Shown here piece after piece: positions 51,159 through 58,892 of a stretch of 64,000 nucleotides of DNA. Source of the stretch: HR10 sp964615335 (lineage in GTDB: Bacteria > Acidobacteriota > Blastocatellia > HR10); the NCBI GenBank assembly GCA_964615335.1, contig CAZTMT010000009.1, positions 62,001-126,000 on the forward strand, in the 5' to 3' direction. The translations under genes and the position numbers were made by a program. The notes under the pieces were generated by a model that worked only from the letters and a program-made list of their open reading frames with translations, did not search any database and was not told where the DNA came from. Position 1 is the stretch's first letter. The number at the start of each line of letters is the position of its first letter.

Positions 51159-51200
51159 GGCGACAGAAAATAGCCTGGGGTGGAGCGAAGCGGAACCCCA
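51159..51200 (+). repeat. 42-base repeat B, copy 2
   Basis: Its first 22 bases are the exact inverted complement of 51415-51436 (end of the second 80-base copy), so the two elements share a core in opposite orientation. Confidence 0.85.
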
Positions 51201-51350
51201 GGAAACGGGATCCCCAATTATTCATCTCCGAGCCCGCCTGTGGCGGGCGGCACACCGGGTCAGAAGCCCGACGAATCGAAGGACGCCATTCGTGTATCCC
51301 TCAATGGGGCGACCTGGCGTGTGTGAACCAGACCGATTGGGTGGCCGCCC

Positions 51351-51431
51351 GATGTGTCGCCCCCTTCGGGGGCTCGTGGGGGGATTGGTGGGCCGCGGTT
51401 TCCTGGGGCTCGCGCCCCAGGCTATTTTCTG
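51351..51431 (+). repeat. 80-base direct repeat, copy 2
   Basis: See copy 1. Its 3' end continues into TCGCCC, giving a 22-base perfect inverted match to repeat B copy 2. Confidence 0.85.
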
Positions 51432-51554
51432 TCGCCCACGGCGTGGGCTCATTGCGGAGGGAGTGTCGTTCTGCAAATGGGCTGGCGCCCTCAGCTCTTC
51501 TTGATCTCCCGTGCCGGTGGGCTCACCGTACAAGCTCCTGAAGCGCTGTGGAGA

Positions 51555-52286
51555 TCAGCCCTTGACTCGCTGAACATGCGACGGGAGTTTTTGCACAAAG
51601 AGGCTTTCGGAGAGGTTCACGTTCAGCCGGATATTCTCGAGCACAAGGAGCGTCTCATCGCGATTGGCCTCGACGATCTTCTGCACCGTCGGGAGCCAGA
51701 GCTGCTGATCCACCCAGAGATCCACGCGGCGGTAGACGTCTCTTCGATTCGGCTTTGGGGTGAGCACCAGATGAGCGAAGCGTCGCCCGGAGATCGTCTC
51801 ATGTCCGGCGAAGGTGATCTCGTAATCTTCGGCGGCCTGCGCGACGCCGTGGAAGAGATAGGCCAGGAAACCGGCGGCCGCGCGCTGTGCGGTGCGATCA
51901 ATGACCCCCTCGATGGCCTGATTGATCCGGGGCTGATAGAGCACGAAGCGCCGATCCTTGACCGTGATGATGCGCTTCTCGGGAACGGTGATCTCAATGC
52001 GCAAAAGGACGTCGCGCTCTCCCTTTCGTTTCATATAGAGGACGCCCTTCTCCGGGGGATCTTTGAGGCCGAGCTGGGCGTAGAACTTCTCCTGGCTGAT
52101 CTCGGCGCGCAGCGTGCGCATCTGCTGGATGGCGCGCGTCATTCGTTCCAGGATCGGAGTGGCTGCCGTTCCCGAATCCGGAAGGCTTCGCCCGCGCGAA
52201 GGAGAGATTCCGAAAAGGAGAAGTGTCATCCCTGTGCCCGCGAGGGCCTTCACCCATCGGTTCGACTTCACGCGTCTCCTCCACAT
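51555..52286 (-). CDS. LolA-like lipoprotein carrier / LolA-fold protein
   Basis: 243 aa. A signal peptide (VKALAGTGMTLLLFGISPSRG) is followed by a LolA-like beta-barrel: RTLRAEISQEKFYAQLGL, EKGVLYMKRKGERDVLLRIE, KRIITVKDRRFVLYQPRINQAI, RRFAHLVLTPKPNRRDVYRRVDLWVDQQLWLPTVQKIVE, LLVLENIRLNVNLSESLF. This is the standard order for LolA, which carries lipoproteins across the periplasm. It is the last gene of a minus-strand operon with an ABC ATPase, an FtsX-type permease and a lipoprotein. Some LolA-fold proteins have other cargo. Confidence 0.8.
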   Translation of the reverse strand: MWRRRVKSNRWVKALAGTGMTLLLFGISPSRGRSLPDSGTAATPILERMTRAIQQMRTLRAEISQEKFYAQLGLKDPPEKGVLYMKRKGERDVLLRIEITVPEKRIITVKDRRFVLYQPRINQAIEGVIDRTAQRAAAGFLAYLFHGVAQAAEDYEITFAGHETISGRRFAHLVLTPKPNRRDVYRRVDLWVDQQLWLPTVQKIVEANRDETLLVLENIRLNVNLSESLFVQKLPSHVQRVKG

Positions 52287-52319
52287 ACGGTACGCGTCAT
52301 GTCCTGAAGCGACAAACGG

Positions 52320-52577
52320 TCATCTGTCACAAGAGGGCGCTCGAGAGGTTTTCTCCGCCGGCGGTGTCGGCGCGTCGGCTTCCGGGGAAGACGACGCTCG
52401 TGTCTCGTGCTGCGAGACCTTGTGGAGGACTGAGGAGTCCGCCCCCGAATGTGCGAACCAGGAGCTGGGCGTCAGGAAGATGAAGGCGAGAATCAGCAGG
52501 CAGAGCACGTCGTATTGCCAGGTCCCGCGCTCGTAGGACCAGAGAAGGACACTCTTGAGCACAGCCTGTAGTTTCAT
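52320..52577 (-). CDS. Small membrane protein in the LolA/ABC operon
   Basis: 85 aa. An amphipathic N-terminal helix (KLQAVLKSVLLWSYERGTWQYDV) runs into one transmembrane segment (LCLLILAFIFLTPSSWFA, about residues 23-40), then a Ser/Pro-rich soluble tail without cysteine. The WERGTWQYDVLC-like stretch is seen in small acidobacterial proteins next to LolA-type genes, as I recall. ATG 52577 follows GGGAGGATGCCGG. The 69-base gap upstream and 33-base gap downstream place it inside the operon. Function unknown. Confidence 0.7.
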   Translation of the reverse strand: MKLQAVLKSVLLWSYERGTWQYDVLCLLILAFIFLTPSSWFAHSGADSSVLHKVSQHETRASSSPEADAPTPPAEKTSRAPSCDR

Positions 52578-52645
52578 CCGGCATCCTCCCGCGCGTAACG
52601 CATAATTGTACTGAGGAGCGCCTCCGGGGACAAGGGGGGATGTGC

Positions 52646-53353
52646 TCATGGGGTGAGGATCTTGCCATCGCGCATGTGGATGATGCGGTTGGCCATGGCG
52701 GCCGCCTCGGGATTGTGCGTGATCATCAGAATGGTTTGACCGAACTGGGCGTTGAGTTCTTTGAGCATGCTGAGGACGATCTGCGCGTTCTCCGAGTCGA
52801 GGCTTCCGGTCGGTTCGTCGGCCAGCAGGATGGCCGGACGATTGATGATAGCCCGAGCGATGGCCACGCGCTGCTGCTCGCCTCCGCTCAGTTCGTTGGG
52901 CTTATGATTGAGCTTATCCTCGAGCCCGAGCACGCGGAGGATGTGGCGGCGGCGTTCGGGATCGCCTTCGACATGGTGTGTCCCGTTGTAGTAGATGCGT
53001 TCGGCCAGGCGCAGATTCCCCTCGACCGTGAGCGTGGGGAAGAGGTTGAGGCGTTGGAAGACGAATCCGATCTTGCGCCGTCGCAACTCCGTGCGTGCGG
53101 CATCCGAGAGGCTCGTGATCTCGACGCCTTCGATGTAGACCTGGCCCGCCGTGGGAGTGAGCAAGCCTCCGATGATATGCAGCAGCGTGGACTTGCCGCA
53201 TCCGGAGGGACCCATGATGGCGACGAACTCTCCTCGCCGGACCTCCAGGTCCACGCCGCGCAGGGCGTGGACGCCGATTCGGCCCATGCGGTAGATCATG
53301 TGCAGGCCGACAGTCTTCAAAATGACCGACATCGGTTTCTCCGCATCACTCAT
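52646..53353 (-). CDS. ABC transporter ATP-binding protein (LolD/MacB type)
   Basis: 235 aa. Walker A GPSGCGKST, Q loop FVFQRLNLFPTLTVEGNL, signature LSGGEQQRVAIARAI, Walker B ILLADEPTGSLD and H loop ITHNPEAA are intact. The phrase RGVDLEVRRGEFVAIMGPSG is typical of the LolD/MacB class, which extracts or exports molecules without a transport path through the ATPase. ATG 53353 overlaps the permease stop by 8 bases; ATG 53332 has a better ribosome binding site (GGAG, 7 bases) and could be the start. Confidence 0.93.
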   Translation of the reverse strand: MSDAEKPMSVILKTVGLHMIYRMGRIGVHALRGVDLEVRRGEFVAIMGPSGCGKSTLLHIIGGLLTPTAGQVYIEGVEITSLSDAARTELRRRKIGFVFQRLNLFPTLTVEGNLRLAERIYYNGTHHVEGDPERRRHILRVLGLEDKLNHKPNELSGGEQQRVAIARAIINRPAILLADEPTGSLDSENAQIVLSMLKELNAQFGQTILMITHNPEAAAMANRIIHMRDGKILTP

Positions 53354-54467
53354 AGGCGAGCGCTCGAACGGGATCCTGTCGGGCGGCATGCAGAGCGGGA
53401 TAGAGAGCGCCAAGGGCGCCGGCCAGAATGCCGATAAGCGCGGCCGTGAGCATCCATCTCCCCTCGAACCGCACAATGAGCGAGGTATAGCGCATGATGC
53501 CCACTCGTGCGAGGCACGAGATCAGAAAGCCCAGGGCGACACCCAGGGCGCTGATCGTCAGGGCTTCTTTCTCGATCGTCGCGATGATGAACGAGCGCGA
53601 GGCGCCCAGCGATTTGAGGATGCCGATCTCGCGCGTGCGTTCGGTGATGGAGGTGTACATGGCCAGCAGGATGACGAGCGAGCTGACGCAGAGCGCCAGC
53701 CCGACCACGACGCGCAGGAAGACATTGAGCGAGGGGATGCCTCGATCGTAATAGCTCGGGATGTCGCGCGTGAAGATGATCTGATGGCCCGGCAGAGCCG
53801 CTTCGATGCGCCGGGCCACGCGCTCCTGCTCTTCGGGCGCGAGGCACTTGACCAAAATGGAGGAGCATTTCCCTTGCGCCCCGAGCAATTCCTGCATCTT
53901 CGAGAGGCGCATCTTCACGCGCGCGCCGCTTTCGGGCTCATAGATTCCGGCGACCGTGAACATGTGGTTCAGGATTTCCACGCGCGCCCCCGGAGCGATC
54001 TTCTTGGTCGTGGCGTAGTGGCGATCTACAAGAATCTCCTCGTCGCTCTGCAGGGGGCGTCCCTCGACGATGCGAATGCCGCTGATTTCGGCATAGCTCG
54101 CATAGTCCGGGGTCGGCTGGTCGGCGATGCCTTCGAGCATCTCGAAGCCGATGCCTCCGGTTCCGCTCCGGATGTATCGTCCCACAGGAGTGACGGCGCG
54201 CACGCCCTCGATCTCGCGCAGGCGTCGCGTATAGGCGACCGGAAGCGAGAGGGGGGTCGCTGTGATGCTCGCGCCCAGGGTCCCCACCGATTGGAAGATG
54301 ATCTCGGCGCCGACGTTCTTCTCCCGCTGCCCGGTCTCGTAGAGAATCCCGCGCGCCAATCCGACGGTCACCAGGATCAGGACGACGCCCAGGGCGATCC
54401 CGAGCATGCTCGCGATCGTCCGCGTCGGGCGCGCCAGGATGTTGGCCAGCACAAAGCTGTGGCGCAT
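53346..54467 (-). CDS. ABC transporter permease, FtsX/MacB-LolCE type
   Basis: 373 aa. TM1 at about residues 16-36 (ASMLGIALGVVLILVTVGLA), a periplasmic MacB-like domain to about 245, then three helices (VGLALCVSSLVILLAMYTSI, TISALGVALGFLISCLARV and a last one near 340-360). The coupling region TERTREIGILKSLGASRSFI is diagnostic of the FtsX fold. It is directly adjacent to the lipoprotein gene (no gap) and overlaps the ATPase gene. Homodimer use is likely because only one permease is encoded. Confidence 0.9.
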   Translation of the reverse strand: MRHSFVLANILARPTRTIASMLGIALGVVLILVTVGLARGILYETGQREKNVGAEIIFQSVGTLGASITATPLSLPVAYTRRLREIEGVRAVTPVGRYIRSGTGGIGFEMLEGIADQPTPDYASYAEISGIRIVEGRPLQSDEEILVDRHYATTKKIAPGARVEILNHMFTVAGIYEPESGARVKMRLSKMQELLGAQGKCSSILVKCLAPEEQERVARRIEAALPGHQIIFTRDIPSYYDRGIPSLNVFLRVVVGLALCVSSLVILLAMYTSITERTREIGILKSLGASRSFIIATIEKEALTISALGVALGFLISCLARVGIMRYTSLIVRFEGRWMLTAALIGILAGALGALYPALHAARQDPVRALAYE

Positions 54468-55469
54468 TCAGTTCTCCTTCTTGTCCAAATCAATGACGCG
54501 CACGGAGTCTCCCCACTCGGCCGGCTTCTCCAGATGAAAGAGCGTCTGAGAGATCTCGCCGTTGATCAGGAGGCTGGTCTGGTCCAGGCCGAGCCGAAGG
54601 GAATATCGGTCGTAGGGACGCGCGATGCGGATCTCGATAGGAATGAGCTGTGAGGAATTGGGCGCCGTCGCGAAATCCTCATAGTGAATCTCGCTGCGGA
54701 TCTCACCGGATTCGCCAAAGATCTGTTGCCGCACAAGGAGCAGGCCGCGCGCCCGATCGAACCAGAACTTTCGGCGGACGCGCGCGCGATGGGGTCCGAC
54801 CTGTTCCAGGATCGAGAGGATATAGTAGCTGCGGATGACCGGGCGCGGCTTCTGTCCGGGCGCGCGCTCTTCTTCGATCTGTCGGAACTCTTCCATTGTC
54901 GTGAGCTGTGGGGAAGGGGATTCTGCGAGCGGGTCCCAGAAGAGCGCTTCGGTGATGTGCTGCGGGCGAACATGGCGCAGCGAACCGACATCGCGCCAGC
55001 GAGGATCGCGCTGCAGGGTCTCCTCGCGCTCCGTGTAGTCGCGTTCGTTGGAGCCCTCGACGAAGAGACGATGTTCTTCGGGATAGACGAGCAGTTGGAA
55101 CCGATGTCCGTCCGAGGCCATCTCGGCGATGGTCGTCTTCACCAGAGGGGCCTGAATGAGCAGGCGCACGTTGGCCGGGCGCGCCAGGATCAATCGGCCA
55201 TCGGCCGTGCGATAGCGCTTGCCCAATCCGTACTCGGGAGCCTCGGTCTGGAATTGGATCGTGATACGAGCCGAGAGCGTGCGCAGTCGTTGAAAGTCGT
55301 TCAGGCGCGCGAGCAGATCCTCCAGCGTCGCCGTGCTCAACGGAGCCACAAGCTGCGGCACCCGGACGTCGCGCGAGACGAGACCACAGCCGATCTGGAG
55401 CGAAAGTCCCCAGACCAGGAGAAGAGCTCCACCCCCCTTGCTGAGTCTCTCACCAAGTCCCGCGTTCAC
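54468..55469 (-). CDS. LolB-like / LolA-fold outer-membrane lipoprotein
   Basis: 333 aa. A signal peptide with lipobox (GALLLVWGLSLQIGCGLV, Cys about residue 27) makes it a lipoprotein. LRTLSARITIQFQTEA, YRTADGRLILARPANVRLLIQAP and KTTIAEMASDGHRFQLLVYPEEHRLFVEG read as a LolA/LolB-type beta half-barrel. The C-terminal half (RARVRRKFWFDRARGLLLVRQQIFG) is less conserved. The start is GTG 55469, just after the -10 at 55489-55494; the frame extends to 56618 but crosses the divergent htrA gene. First gene of the operon that ends with the LolA-like gene. Confidence 0.75.
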   Translation of the reverse strand: MNAGLGERLSKGGGALLLVWGLSLQIGCGLVSRDVRVPQLVAPLSTATLEDLLARLNDFQRLRTLSARITIQFQTEAPEYGLGKRYRTADGRLILARPANVRLLIQAPLVKTTIAEMASDGHRFQLLVYPEEHRLFVEGSNERDYTEREETLQRDPRWRDVGSLRHVRPQHITEALFWDPLAESPSPQLTTMEEFRQIEEERAPGQKPRPVIRSYYILSILEQVGPHRARVRRKFWFDRARGLLLVRQQIFGESGEIRSEIHYEDFATAPNSSQLIPIEIRIARPYDRYSLRLGLDQTSLLINGEISQTLFHLEKPAEWGDSVRVIDLDKKEN

Positions 55470-55488
55470 CGTCTGCCAAAACAGGGAA

Positions 55489-55516
55489 GTTATCAGATGA
55501 TCAACGCCTCTGTCAA
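55489..55516 (-). promoter_or_regulatory. Promoter of the Lol-like operon
   Basis: On the minus strand TTGACA (55516-55511), 16 bases, GATAAC (55494-55489), 20 bases before the GTG start. Same layout as the tetR and ubiX promoters. Confidence 0.6.
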
Positions 55517-55564
55517 ATACGCGGCTTCGCGCACCCGATCGGATGTCCGCACCGGGAGAAGTTC

Positions 55565-55573
55565 TGATATAAT
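55565..55573 (+). promoter_or_regulatory. Extended -10 promoter of htrA
   Basis: TGATATAAT: a perfect TATAAT with the TG of an extended -10 and no -35. It lies 34 bases before ATG 55608 and contains an ATG (55572) that therefore cannot be the translation start. Confidence 0.6.
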
Positions 55574-55607
55574 GAACGAGCGCGAATACGACACGAGGGA
55601 GGAGACG

Positions 55608-57146
55608 ATGGAACAGCTGAAGGCTGGGCGTGCTGCGGCTTCTCCGAATCGGTCCCGGCGATGGGGGATTCTGCTGGGGATAGGGCTCAGCATGCTTTTG
55701 GGGATCGTCCTGGGCGTCTGGATCTCCGGGGGTGCGCCCGCCTGGCAGTCGGCGCGAGTGCTCACGGTGAGCCAGGAGCCGAAGACGCTGGATGAGCCCA
55801 TGGCGACGGCGCTCGCCCTCTCGGAGGCGTTCGCTCGGGTCGCCCGGATGGTCGAGCCGGCTGTGGTGCATATCGAGACGGAATCCGCACGAAGGGGACA
55901 GCGCTCGGAAGATCCGTTCGATTTCTTCTTCGGTCCGCGCTCTCGGCCGCGCCGAGGAACGGGCTCGGGAGTGATCGTGGATCCACAGGGGTATATTCTC
56001 ACGAACCATCACGTCATCCAGGGGGCTTCCGTCATCCGCGTCAAGACGTTCGACGGCACGACCTATACGCCCGAAGTGATCGGTGTGGATCCGGAGACGG
56101 ATCTGGCTGTGATCAAGATCTCGCGGCGCGAACCCTTCCCCTACGCGCGCATGGGCGATTCGAACAAGCTGCGGGTTGGCGATTGGGTCCTGGCCATCGG
56201 GAGTCCATTCGGCCTGGAGCAGACGGTCACCGCAGGGATCATCAGTGCCAAGGATCGCGTGACCGATGGGGAGAACGCACCGTTTCAACGCTTCCTTCAG
56301 ACGGATGCGGCAATCAATCCCGGCAATTCCGGCGGGCCGCTGATCAACCTTCTTGGGGAGGTCGTCGGCATCAATACCCAGATCTCGACAAGCACGGGAT
56401 ATTTCAACGGCGTGGGGTTTGCCCTGCCTTCGTCCTTGGCGATCGAGGTGTACAATCAATTGATTCGCCGGGGGCGCGTCGCGCGAGGCTATCTGGGCGT
56501 CTACGTCAAGCCGGTGACTCCTCCGGTCGCGCGCATGAACGGATTGAAAGAACTTCGTGGAGCGCTCATTGAGAGTGTGACCAGTCCGGAGAGTCCGGCG
56601 GCGCAGGCCGGATTGCAAGCGGGCGATATCATCGTCGAGGTTGATGGAGAACCCATCCGGGATAGCCGCGACCTCACGCGCCGTGTGGCGTCTATGGAGG
56701 TGGGACGCACCGTGCGCCTGAAATATATTCGGGATGGGCGCGAGTATATCACCAGCGTGAAGCTCGGCATTCGTCCTTCGCCCGCCGATCGCTCGGAACG
56801 GCTTCCTGAGCCCGAACCCCAGGGTGAGGAGAAGCGATCATCGGGGCCTCCGCGGCTGGGCGCGACGCTTGAGCCGGTGACGCCGCACGTGGCCGATGTG
56901 CTCAAACTCGGCTCGGTGCGCGGCGCTCTGGTCGGCCAGGTCGAGGAGGAGAGCTTCGCCGAAACGCTTGGCCTGCTGCCGGGCGATGTGATCCTTTCGA
57001 TCAATCGCCGGGAGATTCGAGATCCGGAGGACGTGCGGAAGATCTTCGAGGGATTGAAGTCAGGGGACGATGTCGTCATGATCGTCGCCCGAGCCGGTCG
57101 AGGCTTCGGCCCGGACCGCACGGTCCTCTCCGGGACGATCCCGTGA
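55608..57146 (+). CDS. DegP/HtrA-family serine protease with two PDZ domains, copy 2
   Basis: 512 aa. One hydrophobic N-terminal segment (WGILLGIGLSMLLGIVLGVWI) acts as anchor or signal. The triad is intact: His in LTNHHVI, Asp in ETDLAVIK, Ser in NPGNSGGPLINL. PDZ1 (GYLGVYVKPVTPP, SPAAQAGLQAGDIIVEVDG) and PDZ2 (LGSVRGALVGQVEEESFAE, LLPGDVILSINRREI) follow. ATG 55608 is chosen because GGAGGAGACG precedes it and the extended -10 at 55565-55573 lies upstream. It diverges from the Lol-like operon, which suggests envelope quality control. Confidence 0.93.
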   Translation: MEQLKAGRAAASPNRSRRWGILLGIGLSMLLGIVLGVWISGGAPAWQSARVLTVSQEPKTLDEPMATALALSEAFARVARMVEPAVVHIETESARRGQRSEDPFDFFFGPRSRPRRGTGSGVIVDPQGYILTNHHVIQGASVIRVKTFDGTTYTPEVIGVDPETDLAVIKISRREPFPYARMGDSNKLRVGDWVLAIGSPFGLEQTVTAGIISAKDRVTDGENAPFQRFLQTDAAINPGNSGGPLINLLGEVVGINTQISTSTGYFNGVGFALPSSLAIEVYNQLIRRGRVARGYLGVYVKPVTPPVARMNGLKELRGALIESVTSPESPAAQAGLQAGDIIVEVDGEPIRDSRDLTRRVASMEVGRTVRLKYIRDGREYITSVKLGIRPSPADRSERLPEPEPQGEEKRSSGPPRLGATLEPVTPHVADVLKLGSVRGALVGQVEEESFAETLGLLPGDVILSINRREIRDPEDVRKIFEGLKSGDDVVMIVARAGRGFGPDRTVLSGTIP

Positions 57147-57161
57147 GCGGAGTTCTGTCCT

Positions 57162-57665
57162 ATGACGGCGAATCGAGTGAGACGGGGAGGAGCGCTGGGG
57201 AGCCTGCTGCTGCTTCTCTGGGCTCCCCCCTTCTGGGAAGGGAGACTGGAGGAAGGACGACCCGAGAGCGTATGGGCGCAGCGGCGCTCGTCGCGTGTCT
57301 CGGCCAGGCCCGCCGCGCGATCCCGAGCACGAAGTCGTCGCGCGACCTCATCTCGGGTGCGGAATCGGCGGGTCGCGCAGCGTCGGGCAGCGCGCCGTCT
57401 CGTCCTGCGCCCGGCCGGATTGATCCCTCGCGAGCGCGTGCTGGAGATTCAGCGTGCGCTGATCGAACGCGGATTCTTGCCAGGTCCTCCGACAGGTGTC
57501 TACGATGCTCAGACCGTGGAGGCCATGAAGCGCTTTCAGGAGGCTGAAGGGATCGAAGTGACGGGGTATCCCACGGCGCAGGCGCTCTACCGGTTGGGAC
57601 TGCATCCGGCCGCTTCCTCTGGCGGATTCTCTTCTTCCTCTCATCGGTCCCCTCCCTTGTCGTGA
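57162..57665 (+). CDS. Secreted peptidoglycan-binding-domain protein with Arg-rich linker
   Basis: 167 aa. A signal peptide (GGALGSLLLLLWAPPFW) is followed by a strikingly basic stretch, residues about 40-85 (RRSSRVSARPAARSRARSRR and similar), and then one peptidoglycan-binding-1 domain (VLEIQRALIERGFLPGPPTGVYDAQTVEAMKRFQEAEG). The linker could bind acidic envelope polymers. ATG 57162 follows GGAGTTCTGTCCT. It is 15 bases after htrA and probably cotranscribed. Confidence 0.8.
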   Translation: MTANRVRRGGALGSLLLLLWAPPFWEGRLEEGRPESVWAQRRSSRVSARPAARSRARSRRATSSRVRNRRVAQRRAARRLVLRPAGLIPRERVLEIQRALIERGFLPGPPTGVYDAQTVEAMKRFQEAEGIEVTGYPTAQALYRLGLHPAASSGGFSSSSHRSPPLS

Positions 57666-57698
57666 AGGCCGTCGTGCGCTCCACAGGGAAGGAGGGGG

Positions 57699-58814
57699 AT
57701 GCCCTGGCGGCCCCTTCACATCGCGACGCTCTTCGGCATTCCGATCCGGGTGAGCTACGGCTGGATCCCGGTGGTTCTGCTTCATGTGTATGCGGTCTCG
57801 GTCTTCTATCTCCCCCGGCATTTGCATGAGCGGCATCCGCTGGAATATTGGGTGCTGGGGAGCGTGACGACGCTTCTGCTCTTTCTCTCGGTGCTCGGAC
57901 ATGAAGTGGGCCATGCCCTGGTCGCGCGCGCCGAGGGGATACGCATTCGGGACATCACGTTGCATCTGTTTGGGGGATTCGCTCGATTCGAACAGGGGGC
58001 CCCTTCGCCGGAGGCGGAGTTTCGGATCGCCGTGGCCGGTCCGAGCGCGAGTTTCCTCTATGCGGTTGCGTTCTTCTTGTTGAATCAGGTGAGCATCTGG
58101 GTCTTCGATTCGCGCCCGGCGGCTTTGATCACCAACTATCTGGCTCTTTCCAATCTCATTCTGGCGCTCTTCAATATGCTTCCCGGATTCCCTCTGGATG
58201 GAGGGCGCGTGTTTCGCGCCTGGTTGTGGTCTCGATGGGGGGATGAGCGACGGGCGAGTCGATGGGCTCTGGGCGCCGGTCAGGGGATCGCCTACACGTT
58301 GATCGGTCTGGGCGTGATCTGGGTGCTGCGCGCGCGAACGGGCGCTGATCTTTTCACCGGCGCCTGGTCTATTCTGGTCGGGATCTTCCTGCGGGATGTC
58401 GCGGAGCAGAGCCGCCTGGCTCTGGCGCGCGCGGATATTCGGGTGGGGGACGTCATGCGAACTCCCCCGGCTCTGCTGCCTCCGGAGATGAGCCTCGAAG
58501 AGCTGGTCGAGCGGGTGCTGCCCCGGCAGCGGAGCCGGACGTTTCCCGTCTCGCGAGATCGAAGGCTACATGGGATCCTGCTCGTGTCGGCTCTGCAGCA
58601 AGTGCCGCGAGAGCGGTGGGCGCAGACGACGGTTCGGGAGGTCATGCGTCCGGTGGATCCCGCTCTCTTCTTCCATCCGGAGACGCGGCTTCAGGAAGCG
58701 CACCATCTGTTGCGGGGAAATGGAGTGGGAGCCGGAGCCGTGCTTGATGCCGAAGGGTATATCGTCGGATACCTCACGCTGGAGGATCTCCAGGGGAAAA
58801 CGACAGGTTCCTGA
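57699..58814 (+). CDS. Site-2 (M50) intramembrane protease with CBS pair
   Basis: 371 aa. About six membrane helices carry the zinc motif HEVGH (FLSVLGHEVGHALVARAEG) and the second motif NMLPGFPLDGGRVFRAW. After residue about 240 a pair of CBS domains follows (DIRVGDVMRTPPALLPPEMS, TTVREVMRPVDPALFFHPETRL), which usually bind adenine nucleotides. The class cleaves membrane-bound regulators or signal remnants. The ribosome binding site is AAGGAGGGGG. 33 bases after the peptidoglycan-binding gene. Confidence 0.93.
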   Translation: MPWRPLHIATLFGIPIRVSYGWIPVVLLHVYAVSVFYLPRHLHERHPLEYWVLGSVTTLLLFLSVLGHEVGHALVARAEGIRIRDITLHLFGGFARFEQGAPSPEAEFRIAVAGPSASFLYAVAFFLLNQVSIWVFDSRPAALITNYLALSNLILALFNMLPGFPLDGGRVFRAWLWSRWGDERRASRWALGAGQGIAYTLIGLGVIWVLRARTGADLFTGAWSILVGIFLRDVAEQSRLALARADIRVGDVMRTPPALLPPEMSLEELVERVLPRQRSRTFPVSRDRRLHGILLVSALQQVPRERWAQTTVREVMRPVDPALFFHPETRLQEAHHLLRGNGVGAGAVLDAEGYIVGYLTLEDLQGKTTGS

Positions 58815-58834
58815 GACGATGGGGAGATCGTTTG

Positions 58835-58862
58835 TTGACATCTTCCGCGGACACTTGATAAG
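58835..58862 (+). promoter_or_regulatory. Promoter of the secreted-protein - molybdoenzyme genes
   Basis: TTGACA (58835-58840), 16 bases, GATAAG (58857-58862), 30 bases before ATG 58893. TAAGAT at 58859-58864 is an alternative -10 with 18-base spacing. Confidence 0.55.
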
Positions 58863-58892
58863 ATCGTGGCGATCACAGGGGAGGTGAGCCGA

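Larger units (their letters stand above)
50820..51545. repeat. Non-coding mosaic of direct and inverted repeats
   Basis: About 730 bases without a supported gene. Several modules recur: an 80-base unit at 50930-51011 and 51351-51431, a 42-base unit at 51075-51117 and 51159-51200, and a partial one at 50885-50910. Modules occur in both orientations, and several fold into hairpins such as CCTGGGGCTCGCGCCCCAGG. Reading frames crossing the region give repeated Pro/Arg-rich peptides and are artefacts. It resembles a REP/BIME-type intergenic element array. Confidence 0.8.

Noticed and set aside
50809..51541. Frames with repeated peptides such as QAIFCRPLRGL inside the repeat mosaic
   Set aside because: They are translations of the repeated DNA; no ribosome binding site or codon periodicity.
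54684..55607. Upstream extension of the htrA frame to 820 codons
   Set aside because: It runs antisense through the lipoprotein gene and through the promoter at 55565-55573; the real start is 55608.
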